Shown here in pieces: positions 10,595 to 22,417 of a DNA stretch of 64,000 bases. The notes under the pieces were generated by a model. It ran no database searches and was not told where the DNA came from. It was given only the letters and a program-made list of their open reading frames with translations. Position numbers and translations under genes: made by a program. Location of the stretch: NCBI GenBank assembly GCA_036250195.1, contig JAVHZZ010000004.1, positions 322,240,628-322,304,627 of the forward strand. Reading direction: 5' to 3'. The stretch is from Mixophyes australis (Eukaryota > Chordata > Amphibia > Anura > Limnodynastidae). The first letter of the stretch is position 1, and each line of letters starts with the position of its first letter.

Positions 10595-11288
10595 TGTCAC
10601 GTTAATGACACTATAGATGTCACTGACTGATTTTGGCGTAACAAAACAAGGAGGTGCGGAGTCTAACGCACCCTCGGTTTTCACTTTGGATCCCCGCAAG
10701 GGGCTATGGACTTGGCTGCATAAGGTGCAGAGTCGCAATTCTCCAGGTTAGTTACCAGTGCAATGGAAGAAGTGCAGGGATGGTCGTGCAGTTTGGGTCA
10801 GATACCAAACAATGGTGCAGTACACAGGGAGGATCCAAGAGAATAGTCAGGGACAAGCCAGAAGTCAGAATCCAGATTAGGTGCAGTACCAAATCGCAGG
10901 ACAAGAGAATGGTCAGTAACAAGCCAGGAGTCAGAACCCAGTTAACAACAACAGGAACAGGGTAACAGGACACAGAAAACTGGAACGCTGGAGCTGGTGA
11001 ACCAATACTCTGGCATCAGAACAAGGTAAGGAGAGTCTTTATATAAATGAGATTAAACTCTTATTGGTGGCCAGTGATTTCAGAGGTCAGATGCACCTGA
11101 CCACGACAGAATAAAAGGAGAGCAACCCGTTGTCTAGCAACGGGACGCAATCTCACTATGTATGCCTACGCAAAGTGGGAGCTGAACCCGGAAGTGCATC
11201 CCATTGCTAGCCAACGGGGCGTGGACCGCGATTGAGGGAATGCGCCCGCCCCTGTCATCTTTGGACAGTGCGGGGACAACGCCTGACA
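10595..11288. mobile_element. Solo LTR (probably Ty3/Gypsy-like)
   Basis: Starts TGTCACG and ends CCTGACA, the TG...CA form of a long terminal repeat. It is flanked by GGTAC (10590-10594) and GGTGC (11289-11293), a 4/5 match to a 5-bp target duplication. It is about 694 bp and richer in GC than its surroundings. AATAAAAGGAGAGC near 11111 could be a TATA-like or polyadenylation element. No second LTR, primer binding site or gag/pol sequence is visible, so it is probably a product of LTR-LTR recombination. Orientation is not settled. Confidence 0.6.
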
Positions 11289-11293
11289 GGTGC

Positions 11294-12239
11294 AAGTCTA
11301 TGGCTGTTGAAACAATATCAGATTGTGTTATAAATCCATAGAACCTTCTTCACAAAGTCTTGCCTATAGCAGTACCCTTTGCAAGAAACACAATATGTTC
11401 CATTCAGTGGCAAACAAGTCTTAACTTATGGTAATAGATGTTTATAAAAAATGATATTGCTAGTGGGTAGACAGAACATGGAAAGAGGTAGGTAGCAGAT
11501 AGCAGCAAGAGCAGCAACTGCAGTCTAAAAGACAAGCTGAGGTCAGGGCTGGCTGCATTCGATAGAAGAATTGGTAGTGCAGGCTGAGGTCGAGGCTAGC
11601 AGAGTTCAGAGTTAAATTCGGGCAGGCCAGGAAGAGGTTAATAGCAGATCCAGAAAACAGGAAGTGCTCAAAAGCAGAAGAGAACAGTGAAATCCAAGAT
11701 ACAGTCCGGATCACAACAATAAATCAATACATCTCAAACTTCAAAGGACACTAGTTCAGTATAAACTATCAACATGAACAGCTCACTATTTAGCTGCACT
11801 AGTACAGCAGGCTCTAATGAGCAAAATTAAATAGGCAGCTGGTAGTGCTTAGCAACCGGGTAGTCGCCAACAGTACAGAGAGAAAAGACGTCGTAAGGCG
11901 TTACTTGGCAACCAGCTCAGAATGTGGCAGCTGTAGAGTAGCCGCCTGGTGATGAGAGTCAACTACTGGAGGAGTATTTATAAGGGTAAGGATATTGTAA
12001 TAGCTAATGTAAACCGAGGATAAAGCACAGTCAGTGTGTGAGTCTTCAATACATAATGTATATAACATGTAACAGTAACAAATATGATAGTCATTGGCCA
12101 ATCAGCTTTTCTTTTCTGACTGATGACATCTGAATATTAACTTGTTATCCACATAACAATGTTAATGTTGAAACAGATCCAATTGGCATATCAGCTCTGA
12201 ACAAAGTGGCCAACATAACTGCAGTATAACTTCACTAAG
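11294..12239. other. Unassigned, possibly an older LTR-like remnant at 11455-11990
   Basis: The purine-rich stretch from about 11460 has a base composition and scattered motifs (GAGGTCAGGGCTGG, GGCAGGCCAGGAAG, TTAGCAACCGGG) resembling the LTR just upstream, but no ends or target duplication can be recognised. No coding region seen. Confidence 0.25.
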
Positions 12240-12505
12240 GTTATAACGTCTGCAACTTGTTCAGTCTTATTTGGGAGTTTAGTGTCAGATACTTCCCACG
12301 TATTTAAGTACTCTTTAAAATTGCCTCTGCAATGCTATCATTTGTTACATTGCTCTTTAACCATATGAAAAAAAAATGATCTCACTGTCTTCAGTAACTT
12401 ATAACTTTATGAATTCCTCTACCATTGCATCCTTAAAACTCCGGCATTTAGGGAATTCAGGACCCTGTGTAAATTACCCATTTACAATTCATGGGTTTAG
12501 AAATA
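12240..12505. repeat. Direct repeat, copy 1
   Basis: Matches 13203-13465 in the same orientation over about 260 bp. Shared blocks include GTTTAGTGTCAGATACTTCC, GCTATCATTTGTTA and TTAACCATATGAA. Unit and origin are unknown. Confidence 0.75.
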
Positions 12506-13202
12506 TCTAACCATGTGCATTTTAGATAGGTGAGAGGTGGAAATTTTTAAAAACTACAACCAGAAAATATTTTGTATATATTGCATTTTTTTTTATATTT
12601 GCAGTTTGCTAGTTTTCTTATGCTGCAGTGTCACAATAGCTGAGTTTGGTGTGTGATTCGTATTTTTTAACCAGTGCCATTGCACAATATTCTGGTTCTT
12701 ATGGGTCTATTTTATACAATTCAGAGATAAGGCTGATTGTCTACCACCACTTATCGCAGCAATAGAAAATTACTTATCAATAGAATATCGTTGGAGCAAG
12801 TGACAGATACTCAGCTGCCTTGGTGATGGTAAGTATTGACTTGCTGCTTCACTGGACCAAAATGGCCCAACTAGCACTTCACACAGTTATAATTTTATAA
12901 AGGAAAAGATTAAGCAGTCAGGGTGTACCATACAATTAATAGAATTAAAACGTTAATTATATTTCTTGATACAATATAGCTTTCTTTTATGCTATTTTTT
13001 CTCATAGCTGACAATTTGTCTGTCTTTCCATCTCCATGCAGTGGGTTTATGAATGTTGAAGACTTTGTAGATGATTGATTGATGGTGCTAAATGGTTTAT
13101 TATATATTGTAGATGTCTACCTTTGTAGCTTAGCATTTGAGTACTATATTATATGATATATGGTTCCTTTTGTTCATGATTTTTGACAATTTCTGTCACT
13201 AG
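12506..13202. other. Sequence between the two direct repeats
   Basis: About 700 bp with no gene or recognised element. The repeats could mark a tandem duplication with period near 960 bp. Confidence 0.4.
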
Positions 13203-13465
13203 TATTATAATGTCTGCAAATTGTACAATTCTATTCTGCAGTTTAGTGTCAGATACTTCCCACCTATTTCAGTAATCTTTAAAATTGCAAAGCTATCATT
13301 TGTTAAATTGTTTCTTAACCATATGAATATAAATGATCTCACGAGTATCATCAGTAACATACATCATTTTCTTTTCAACTCAGTAACCATGGTGCCCTTA
13401 AAACTCAAGCATATATGAAATATTGGTCTCTGTACAGAGTCCATTTATATTCCATGTCTTTAGAA
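13203..13465. repeat. Direct repeat, copy 2
   Basis: See copy 1 at 12240. On the minus strand both copies can be read, with interruptions, as a peptide ending LxLNxxIxLxxLQTL before a stop. I do not recognise it and cannot claim it is coding. Confidence 0.75.
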
Positions 13466-13519
13466 AAAAACACAGCTACAAAAACTGGGCTGTTTTCTAC
13501 TATATGATACCATATTTTG

Positions 13520-13735
13520 CCTGAAATTGTTCTGCGCATACTCAGAAACGGACCTTGCACCAATGAACACAAGTGCATGCAATTCATGTCTGAATGTAAA
13601 TGACATTTACGACTTTAAGGGCGTAACGATGGAGGTAAGGGACGGATAAAAGTTTCCTGTGTTTTAGCCATAGCATTTGCACCGGCTACAGGACAGGTGT
13701 AAGTGCTGATTGATATTGATGACTATCATAGCATC
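13520..13735 (-). mobile_element. Unclassified interspersed repeat, copy 1
   Basis: Reverse complement of part of 59740-60065. On the minus strand it reads GTCCGTTTCTGAGTATGCGC, AATTGCATGCACTTGTGTTC and TCAGCACTTACACCTGTCCT in matching but reversed order. It has no coding capacity and no clear ends. Confidence 0.65.
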
Positions 13736-15495
13736 GTCTTTCTTTTAAAAAGTACATATATGCATGCCACTATATAGCAAACAAAATTTGCATGCAAGTA
13801 AGAGAGAGTGTAAAAACGCATTGTAATTACAGATAAAGAACATCCAGATTTATGTATTTACTGTTAACAAATTGATATTTTTTTTATTGCAAATATTTTT
13901 ATTAATAATTATAGTATTAAGAGTTGTTAATTTATTTTATATCCTTTTATATGCATGCGAACTGATGGGATTTTATATTGCACATATGTATGTACATGTC
14001 CTGCAGTCTGTTCTGTCTGTCTACTGTACATACGGAAAGTAACGTTTAGGCAAAGTGTACTTACATCTAGATTCAAATCGAAATGCATCTTGAGATCTGC
14101 TTGAATTTGAATTTGGTCAGAACTACGCTTAAGTTCCACGCATGTTTATTACATGCCAGTTGCATGCAGGTTTCGTCTGATAATGAATAAAGCCCTAGAA
14201 CACTTAGAAATTTGTACTTTACTTCAGTGGTTCCAAAACTTTGTGATATTGGTTACATTTCTGCTGACTATGATGCCACAAAATAAATGCTTTTCTGACA
14301 CACATACAGTATGTTGAAATATTCTGCCACAAATTAATGCAAGCCAATATTTTTGTCCCACAGAATTAATTTTGTGAGAGCTAAGACTGTCTTTGTTCAC
14401 AAAATGTATTTTATAAATTGCAAATTGTATATCTGCATTATTCACAACTGTTGATCCATTATCCATAACTTGATCTAAAATATAATTGTATTATACAACA
14501 TATTGCTAACAGGTCACGTAAGCTTGGGCATAAGGTGGCAGAATTGCAAAGGTAGCTGCCTGCCTTTTATTATTTCAACAACCTTTTAGCTTATATTGTA
14601 GACGAAACTGTTTATTTTATGTTAAAAAAAATATTTTGTGTCTCAAAATATTTTTAACTTCTTATAACTTCTGTAATATATTACTTTTGTGGTAATAAAT
14701 TAGATTTTAATCATATATACTGACTGGAAATCATTGTTAAAAGAAAATAGAGTTAGTGAACTACGCAGAGTACAGTTGATTAGTTTGTTGGCTGACCTAG
14801 AATTGATATGATTGCACCAAGTTAAATCATGAGACTTGACCAAAATTAATCACGAGGATTCATCATGCACCTTTGAAAACCGGCATTACCACTAGTTTCT
14901 AGTAAAGTGATAAACTGCATTCCCATGAACATTGTTGCCCTCAAAATGCATCATCCACACAATGTATGCAGGAGACAGGAGTTTTTTAAGGATCATTATA
15001 ACCAAAATTGAAATGATCAGATGAACTAGTTAAATTGCATTGTTTAGTGTTTAACATTCCATTGCTGCTCTGTAACCTACACATTTATTTATAGACAACT
15101 GATACCATGTTTTACATCTTTAGAACAGTGTCCTAATGGAATCTGATATAGGTAAAAAAAAGCTTAGATTCCAGTAATTTAAGCTACTGTGACATCACTT
15201 GCCCTACCCCAGTGTATGAATCAACCTATCCACTTTGGATTTCTGCAAGTCTACCAAGCGGTTAGTTACTCTTTGTCTGCATGTATGTAATTAAGCTCAG
15301 TAATAAACAGCCTTCAATATTAATGCAAAATAATGTTTTTCTGAACTGTAATTAGTGGTGACAATAGCAATAAATCATACTGATACAACAGTTAGGTTGC
15401 AAAATCATTAATTTTGGAATATCCTTAGTAGGAATAAGGTAACACAAAAAATATACATAATGTTTTTGTCATCAATCATAATCCACTATCACACC
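13736..15495. other. Unassigned AT-rich DNA
   Basis: No gene or recognised repeat. ORFs of 70 and 80 codons on the minus strand lack known motifs. Confidence 0.4.
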
Positions 15496-15828
15496 AGGGC
15501 TACACATTTTTACTGATTCATTAAGGAAAGTAAAGCAAAAATATGAGCAACTTTGCATGTTGGCAAAGCCATGTTGCATTGGAGGGGGAACTAAATTTAA
15601 AATGTGGGGGCAGATTTATAGTTGGGGTAAGGCATGTCCTAGATCAACTTTACAATTTAGTGTACAAATAAAGCTATCAAGTATCTGTATACTACATGAA
15701 AAAACAGCCAGTATTTATCTTATCTGCAAAATAATAAACTAATTTGCACCCCTTGCATTGTAACATGGTTTTGTCCAGGAGCAAGCTTACTCATTTTTTT
15801 GCCTTACTTTCCTTAATGAATCAGGCCC
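15496..15828. mobile_element. Palindromic MITE (GGGCCTGATTCATTAA family), older subtype
   Basis: The right end is TTTCCTTAATGAATCAGGCC; the left end, TGATTCATTAAGGAAAG from 15513, has lost its outermost bases. The interior shares CTAATTTGCACCCCTTGCAT and a TACATGAAAAAACAGCCAG block with copies at 34419, 52466 and 62103. It shares the AAAGTAAAGCAAAAA subterminal type and GGGGTAAGGCATGTCCTAG with 34419, not with the later pair. Confidence 0.82.
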
Positions 15829-17289
15829 TATATGATTACACCTATAGTTCTAGACTCATTGTCTGCTCATTTTGCCATATTGTTATTAGCCTCTGAGCCC
15901 TGTCCTCAAATACTTTTGTTTTCTTTGGGTTCAGTGTCAGCTAGCTACCAATCAACTAGTCTTGCAGATAAACTAAGCCGACAAAATAGATGTTAAATTT
16001 CTTGTATCTAGTTTAAAAGATGAATAGAGACAAGTGTCATCTGTATAGCAGTGATAACATAGGCTATTAGAGTATAATGATATATTATACTACTGAGAGG
16101 TAATGATGTTATCTGCCTGCCAAGAAACACTTCAGCATTGGATGTCAAGACTAAAAAACTGTTTAAAATGTTCTATTAAAATGTCCTGCTCACTTTATGA
16201 AATGTGGCAAATGGTCAAATAGCAATAGGGTGGAACAGTCACATTCGTCTCTATCGGATACATTGGGACGGCGCTGATAACTTTTATTTCACTACTGTGC
16301 TTTATCCTTAAACCTGACTGCGATATCTTATAGATATTGCTTTTTAACAACCTGGCTCATAGTCAGTTTGCAAAAGCCTTCTTTATCACCCTCACTAGAC
16401 AGTTTGAACATGTCTCTAGTTTGTCAAGCTACATTGAAAGCTTTTTAGACAGCCGGTCTAAAAATCACTTTCTTCACTGGTCCAGGATATAGTTCTGTTA
16501 GTAAAAAGCACTATACTACTTTATGCAATGCTGGTCCTTGGTCTTGATGATGTGATCCAATGGTTCAATGGAGTCCTGACAATTTTTTAAATTTGCATCT
16601 AATCATTACCAACATTTGACCATGAGTTTGGAAATGTGACATTAGGCCTGTTGCAGAATAATCCCACCCAAAACAAAATTTTACTTTTGGGTGGAGTTCA
16701 CTGAGCTGTGATAAAATACACAGTACTTGCGTGCCGTGCAATGATCTTCTAAACTTTAAGGTCCCTACAAAGACTCCAATGGTCAAGCACTGCACTCAAC
16801 TCTTCTGCAATCAGTTGCCTAATACAAGCTAACAGCAGTGTTATTGATGTCATTTCATCCCAACAATATTTAATTTATGTGCAAATTTCAAAGGACATTG
16901 ACACCTGCTCACCTGTTAGGCCCACCTTAGTAAGAGACTGTTGTAGCCTTTGAGACACCCCCAGATTAGACCTCTCTACACCAAAGTAGAACTGTTTATT
17001 TCATCGTATCTTAGTGACTGTCCTGCCAAAATTAAATTAAGTTATTCTTTAATGTCTGAGAGTCCTTTAGATGTTACAGTCTTAGAGCCACCTGGGAAGT
17101 TGGACACTTTTTCTGAGATAAATTTGTACCAGGGTTCAGAGATGATGGTTTGAAGAATCTATCTACTGTGAAGTCCTTGTGTTAATTGCTGCAACCCCAC
17201 ATAATATGATATAAGTATGATATTGTGATAGTTTAACAGACTGATATTCTTCAAGAAACTTGGGAATTTTTGCCCACTTGCATTGGTTT
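15829..17289. other. Unassigned DNA
   Basis: About 1.46 kb without a recognised element. Small ORFs at 16565-16795 (-) and 16950-17153 (+) carry no motif I recognise. The base composition is somewhat more balanced than the surroundings, so a decayed element is possible. Confidence 0.35.
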
Positions 17290-17436
17290 TCTTAATCCAA
17301 GTGGGTGTGTATACAGCAGTATGCCATACCACCACTTCTCCTACAGCCTTCATGCTAAAACTATCATATTCCATTCACTTACATTCCCATTACACTTTTT
17401 TATACTGCCACTTCTAAATTTCCACCTCGACCACTG
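17290..17436. mobile_element. hAT MITE related to 51996-52141
   Basis: Shares TATGCCATACC, CCACTTCTC and CATTCACTTACATTCC, and the right end CGACCACTG, with the intact element at 51996. The left terminus is degraded, so I cannot see a target duplication. Confidence 0.65.
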
Positions 17437-17911
17437 ACTCAGTCACATCTTTTTCCACTCCCTGATAGTATTGTCAAACTGTGTGGTGATCAGCAATGTA
17501 GGTTTTAGTACTTTATGGTACAACAGTATCAAAAGAAGGAGCAATGTATTTGTTATAAAGATACACTAACTGAATAAGAATACAGTTAAATAGCAAAAGT
17601 AAACTAGTACATAGGTATTATCTTTATTGGAATGCATGACATTCAGAACGTGGATAGCAAATGTCTACTTTCAAGCAATATCCATGCAACAGCTGAGTGC
17701 AAACAAAAGATGATAGTTAAGGCAGAATTGAAATTGTTTGATCTCTGCAACACTGATTAAACTTGCATAGACCCTGCATATTTTTTATCCTATGTAACAA
17801 ACTAAATTAAAATGATTCTTATCAATTCAGAGCTTCAGTGATTAAATCTAACTAGATAGATAGATAGATAGATAGATACAACCTAGACTTTTATGAAATG
17901 TTTACACCTTT
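17437..17911. other. Unassigned DNA with a (GATA)n tract
   Basis: A short (TAGA)n microsatellite lies at about 17853-17877. Nothing else recognised. Confidence 0.5.
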
Positions 17912-17962
17912 CATCATCATCATCATCATCATCTATTTATATAACGTCACAAATTCCACATT
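17912..17962 (-). mobile_element. V-SINE tail fragment
   Basis: (ATC)n followed by ATCTATTTATATAACGTCAC, the degraded equivalent of the tail junction at 4710 (CATTTATTTATATAGCGCCAC). The rest of the SINE is absent. Confidence 0.6.
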
Positions 17963-18849
17963 GATATTTCATCAATGTGACACTCTTTTTACATAGTAAC
18001 ATGAATTGACATACAAACCTATTAAGATACGGTGGCACCTCCAGTTTCACATAAGAGCTTTTCATCCTTTGTGAATAAACTTGGTTTTCCCATCAGATTG
18101 TACCTTAAAAAAATCGAAATACCCTTGTTCTTAATCAAACACATATCAAAGCTGTGGAAAAAGGGTTCAAGATTATGTAATTTACCATACAGTAGGTGTT
18201 TGCAATAGAAAACTGTGTAGGGTAACTGTCTTTTTTTTCTGAGATAACATGTAGGCACGTTGAAAGATTATACCGTATTGCAAGTCTGGCTGCAAAGTCA
18301 GTAATTTTATTAAGCTTGTTCTTCGGCAAACAAATACTACAATAGGGGCTGGGTGTTGACAAATAATGCATAGAAATGCTGCTAATATCTTCATAAAGCA
18401 AGGAATAATTTACGTGTAAGAAACTATGGTATTACAGAACGTATTAAGGAAGTAAAAAAATGTACACTTACAAGAAGAATCTATAAACGTCAACAAAAAA
18501 ACAAGAATAAATAATAAATAAATTAGTAGGATGCATAGATTTCTTAAAAAGTTAAATTCAGCTCATGATAATCCAGTAACATATGCACAGAAAGTTGCGG
18601 AGGTCTACTTTAGTTGCTTTGTAAACACATAAAAAGGACACATTTAATAACTTTGCTTTTTCTTAATCTCATTCAATCAGTATTCAAAGTTCATCTTTTA
18701 GTGACCTAATGCTATCAGCTTTTAATTTTTATTGTTTATATAATTGAGAAAAAAACATTTTTGAAGCTGGACTGTAAATTGCTTTTTCAGTTTCTGTCTG
18801 GTCTGATTTATTTGTACAAAGTTTGTTTCATCCCTTATATTTAAGTAAT
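17963..18849. other. Unassigned AT-rich DNA
   Basis: No gene or recognised repeat. The overlapping minus-strand ORFs between 18022 and 18401 show no family motif. Confidence 0.4.
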
Positions 18850-19700
18850 AACCTCTCTGTACCCTCTAGTTTTAACAGCTTAACTGTTCTCTTTTTTACT
18901 GCATAACCTTTGCTGTTTTCTCTTTTAGCTGTTGTTTTTTTGTCTCTAGAACGCCAGAATTCTTGCCATAACGTGCAACAATGCTTATTCAAAACATTTC
19001 TTCAATTTGGCTTTTCTATGAAAGAATATTATCCCAGTCAGTTGGCTTTAATACTTGTCTAAATTGTGTGAATTTGACCATTCTGAAATATATGGTTTTC
19101 ATATTACCCTTACATAAGGTTTAATTACTTTGGTTTGTTTAATATAATTACCTCCAATATAACTTCTACCACTTAGTAAAGGAAAAACTTTGCTTCCTTT
19201 GGCAGAACTATTTATTCCACTATTCCGATTTAAACCTGGGTAGTTGAAACCACCCAAAATGAAGGTTTGTGGTTCTTTTGTATTTTTATTAGCAATTGAA
19301 TATCAGTACAGTTATGATATTCATTGTTGAGGACCTTTTCCCCCCCTTCTTAATTTGACATTGGTACCAATATGTACCAATACTTCTGGGTCCTGCTTAG
19401 CCTTTCTGTATTCCTGGGGGAGTTCCACCGCACATTGTTTTGTGGTTTTCACCCAGACCTTCAGTTGGTTTCTTTGAATCACTTAGTTTTCAAGAATTGA
19501 TACCTCAACTCATCAGAGGGATCTGTAACCATATTTTGTGCACCTTGGGCTGCTATTTCTGTCGATATCTCAGGCATTAGACTGGACCCCAACATTTTAA
19601 TAGAAGACTCCATAAAGCCCAGAAAATATTTTTTTAAGGCGCTTGCAATCATAGCTACTCTAGTAGAGTCTTTACAGATTCGCCACAAAATCCTTCTATA
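18850..19700 (-). pseudogene. Suspected LINE ORF1 esterase / ORF2 endonuclease remnant
   Basis: On the minus strand, one frame near 19350-19420 reads PEVLVHIGTN, the block expected of the SGNH-type esterase in CR1-like ORF1. About 130 bp further on, near 19220-19265, FILGGFNYPGLN resembles the GDFNxP box of LINE endonucleases with its aspartate lost. The order fits a decayed, internally deleted LINE 5' region. The two motifs are short and the rest is unreadable, so this is a tentative call. Confidence 0.4.
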
Positions 19701-20466
19701 AAGTGATCTACCAGTGTCTTATGAACCTGTCCTATCTCTTCTGTATCTATATTCTGTATGGCCTTTAATCCTTCTTAGAGACTGAGGGCAAAGCCCCTTC
19801 ATATCTCTCCCTGCTGTTGTCTCCTGGCATAGAAGCACATTTTCAGTTCTGAAACTGACCTCATAGATAGTTGATAATCTAGATAGTCTGTTTCACCTTT
19901 TTTTTCACTTTCAGGCCATGAGTTAACTGTCTTCAGTATAGGTCCCTTTAATTGGTCCATCATACCATAATATTTCCACTTCTTGTTAACTTGTCAGGTT
20001 ATACAGTCGAAACATAGAATTCATTTTTGTGCTAAGCTCGCACAGATCGCCTGTTTCAGAGTTACAGGCATCGATCTAGTAGTTGGGATGCCACGCTGCC
20101 CCAAAATAGTATAGCATAGTAATCAGAGTAACAGTGGTTGGGTTTCGGTTTCCTTTACTTGGATGATCACTGCCAAATTTTTGATAATGTTTGTCAGCCA
20201 TTTTGTCTGGGTTGGGGGACTGCCTTGCTTTGGCCTCTGAAATCCTGTTTGTGATGCCAAATTTTGAGTGTACATGATGCCCTTCGAAGTCGTTCATTTT
20301 CACACAAGTGTAGTGATAGTGGACTTTACTTTCACGTGGCGTGGTCCTGTGGGAATCCAGTTCTGACCAACTACTTATGGTGCAGGCTCCACAGTAACAC
20401 CCAGCAAAGCACAGAGGCAAGGATTCCCGAATAATAAACAGTAATTTAGTCTGTGGTATGAGTAAA
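19701..20466. other. Unassigned DNA
   Basis: No recognised element. The 114-codon minus-strand ORF at 20076-20420 has no known motif. Confidence 0.35.
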
Positions 20467-20517
20467 TAAGTCCTTCACATTTATACTCCTACCATGGTAA
20501 AAAATGGTATTTATTTC
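20467..20517. repeat. Short direct repeat, copy 1
   Basis: TAAGTCCTTCACAT, TATACTC, CCATGGTAAAAA and TGGTATTTAT recur in the same order at 21073-21123, 606 bp away. Confidence 0.8.
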
Positions 20518-21072
20518 CTTATTTCCACAACATTTTCCATGCTCTCATTTGCGCAATATTCCCTTGTTCAAATAAAGTGCAGTTCTGAGCATGACATTCG
20601 TTGGTGCACCTGATGAGGATGAGATGGATATAATTGTAGCAGTAGTTGATTTATCTAGTAAATAAGTTAATGAAAGAGGGTCTACTTAGTGGGCTGATAC
20701 TGTCATTCAGAGGGGAAATTAGCGTTTCATGGTAGTGCAACTGAATAACTGATGTTATTGATTTTTCATCCCACGGCTAATTCAAGCATTATTTCTCTGA
20801 AGTGGAAACACTTTTATACAAATGTATTTAAATGTAGAGTAATATCACTTTTTACATATCTTTCCCTCAGGACCAATTATCTCTAACTGTTTCATTCTTT
20901 TCCATTGTCAATTGATGACAGGGAGTGCACTGAATTAATTTTAAATAGTTATTTCGCCCAGTGCTTAATAATAAAAAATTAATACAAAAGTCAATAAATA
21001 TGAACTAGTTTGGTATACAATAAAATGTCACTGAAGTAATCCTCCAATGTAGTCTTTATGGTTTATGAGCAT
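20518..21072. other. Sequence between the 50-bp direct repeats
   Basis: About 555 bp with no gene or recognised element; AT-rich. Confidence 0.4.
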
Positions 21073-21123
21073 TTAAGTCCTTCACATCTATACTCTTTCC
21101 ATGGTAAAAATTGGTATTTATCT
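21073..21123. repeat. Short direct repeat, copy 2
   Basis: Second copy of 20467-20517 with a few substitutions. Confidence 0.8.
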
Positions 21124-21423
21124 ATCTCCTTTAAACATATACGCACTATATAATTACTCTCACTTGCAGTAAGTGCTTGTCATCCATGTGCTGTCTCTAC
21201 TACACTGATCTGTCCCCTCTCATTGCTCCAACTGTATGTTCTCTCTACTCCAACAATCACCCACTGAACAGAACCTTCCAGAATCCTTACCAGTGTCACA
21301 TACCCTCACTGTCACAGCATCCTCAAACAGCTCCCAGGCTGCCAATCATTAAAGTCTTGATTCCCGTTGTCTGTGATGCGTTATGGTACTCTAAAGTTTA
21401 CTTTGCATAGTGGAAAATCACAC
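21124..21423. other. Unassigned DNA
   Basis: A 77-codon plus-strand ORF at 21177 has no recognised motif; nothing else seen. Confidence 0.4.
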
Positions 21424-21442
21424 AGTTCAGGCCAAAAAATAT

Positions 21443-21486
<44 letters not shown>

Positions 21487-22417
21487 TGACTATAAGAACC
21501 CTAGAAGGTACTGGATAGGCTTCCCTGACATAGTAAGGTACCCCTGGGTGGCTATCCAGTGGGAAGTAGGTATAATTGTGCCGGATTTAAACGGTATCCT
21601 CACATCTTTTCACAGAAGATTCTTCCAGAAAGATTTTGGCTTGTTCAGGTGTGTTTTGGCAAACTCCATTTGGGATTCATTACATCTCTCTCGTAGCAGT
21701 GAGGTACTCTGACTTAATAAACCGCTTTCATTGAGATAGAGACGGGTGGCAGAAGTTGAAACCTAGTTGAACCCAGTGTCTAAAAGTCAGCATGAATCTG
21801 TTTGGCAAATGATCAATGTGCTCTCTTTACCATTTGACCAATTCTGCACTGCAATCTTTGATCAAGTTTTCTCTTTTTGGATAGGTTGGCTACAATGCCA
21901 CGGGCTTTAACAATATGTACAGTGGAAAAGGGAACATCAGGGTTTCTGAAAATTGATTTGTAACCTTGAGATTGTCCATGCTTGTCTACAATCTTCTGTC
22001 TGACCTCCTTCTCACTGACCTCCTCAAACAATTCTCAATGCTCATTGTTGTACACATAATGACACAAAACAGGAGAATGAGTCCTTTTCTCTATTCAAGT
22101 TCATTTAATGAGTGATTTTTATATTGAAGGCACCTGCTACTCACTTCAGATGAATTCAGTTCCAAAGTGAAGGACAATCATCTACTTGAAATCTAATTAG
22201 TTTGAACTACTTCTAAAAGGTGGCAATAATTTTATCCAGCCCATTTAAAGATTTCAATGTGCAATAAGCTACAACTTTTGTATTTTAATCCACAGCAAAT
22301 AAAAGAAATACATATGTTGATACCAAAATATATGTTTTGATTTCATCAATTTTCTGTAAGAAATGGTGCATCATTAGAAAAAAAACTGCAAGGGTACCAA
22401 TATTTTTGGCCTCAACT
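21424..22417 (-). mobile_element. Tc1/mariner element with both ends, inactive
   Basis: The left end AGTTCAGGCCAAAAAATATT and right end AATATTTTTGGCCTCAACT are inverted repeats of the Tc1 type. Between them, on the minus strand, lie the N-terminal DNA-binding region of a Tc1-like transposase (21813-22031) and a decayed middle part reading roughly QMEFAKTHLNKPKSFWKN near 21610-21670, the segment that precedes the second catalytic aspartate. The C-terminal catalytic part is missing and a (TA)n run occupies 21451-21484. At about 1 kb it is shorter than the usual 1.5-1.7 kb. Confidence 0.8.
21813..22031 (-). pseudogene. Tc1-like transposase N-terminal DNA-binding domain
   Basis: A 72-codon ORF with SEKEVRQKIVDKHGQSQGYKSIFRN (split here as SEKEVRQKIVDKHG, then QSQGYKSIFRN), VPFSTVHIV and GIVANLSKKRK. 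This is the layout of the paired-like helix-turn-helix of Tc1 transposases: a QRIVxLH-like helix, GxGYKxI, VPxSTVxxI, then TVANLPRxGRxxK. By family it would bind the terminal inverted repeats. The frame ends early, so it is a broken copy. Confidence 0.8.

Noticed and set aside
20076..20420. 114-codon minus-strand ORF as a gene
   Set aside because: No family motif or supporting context; length is within chance expectation for 64 kb.
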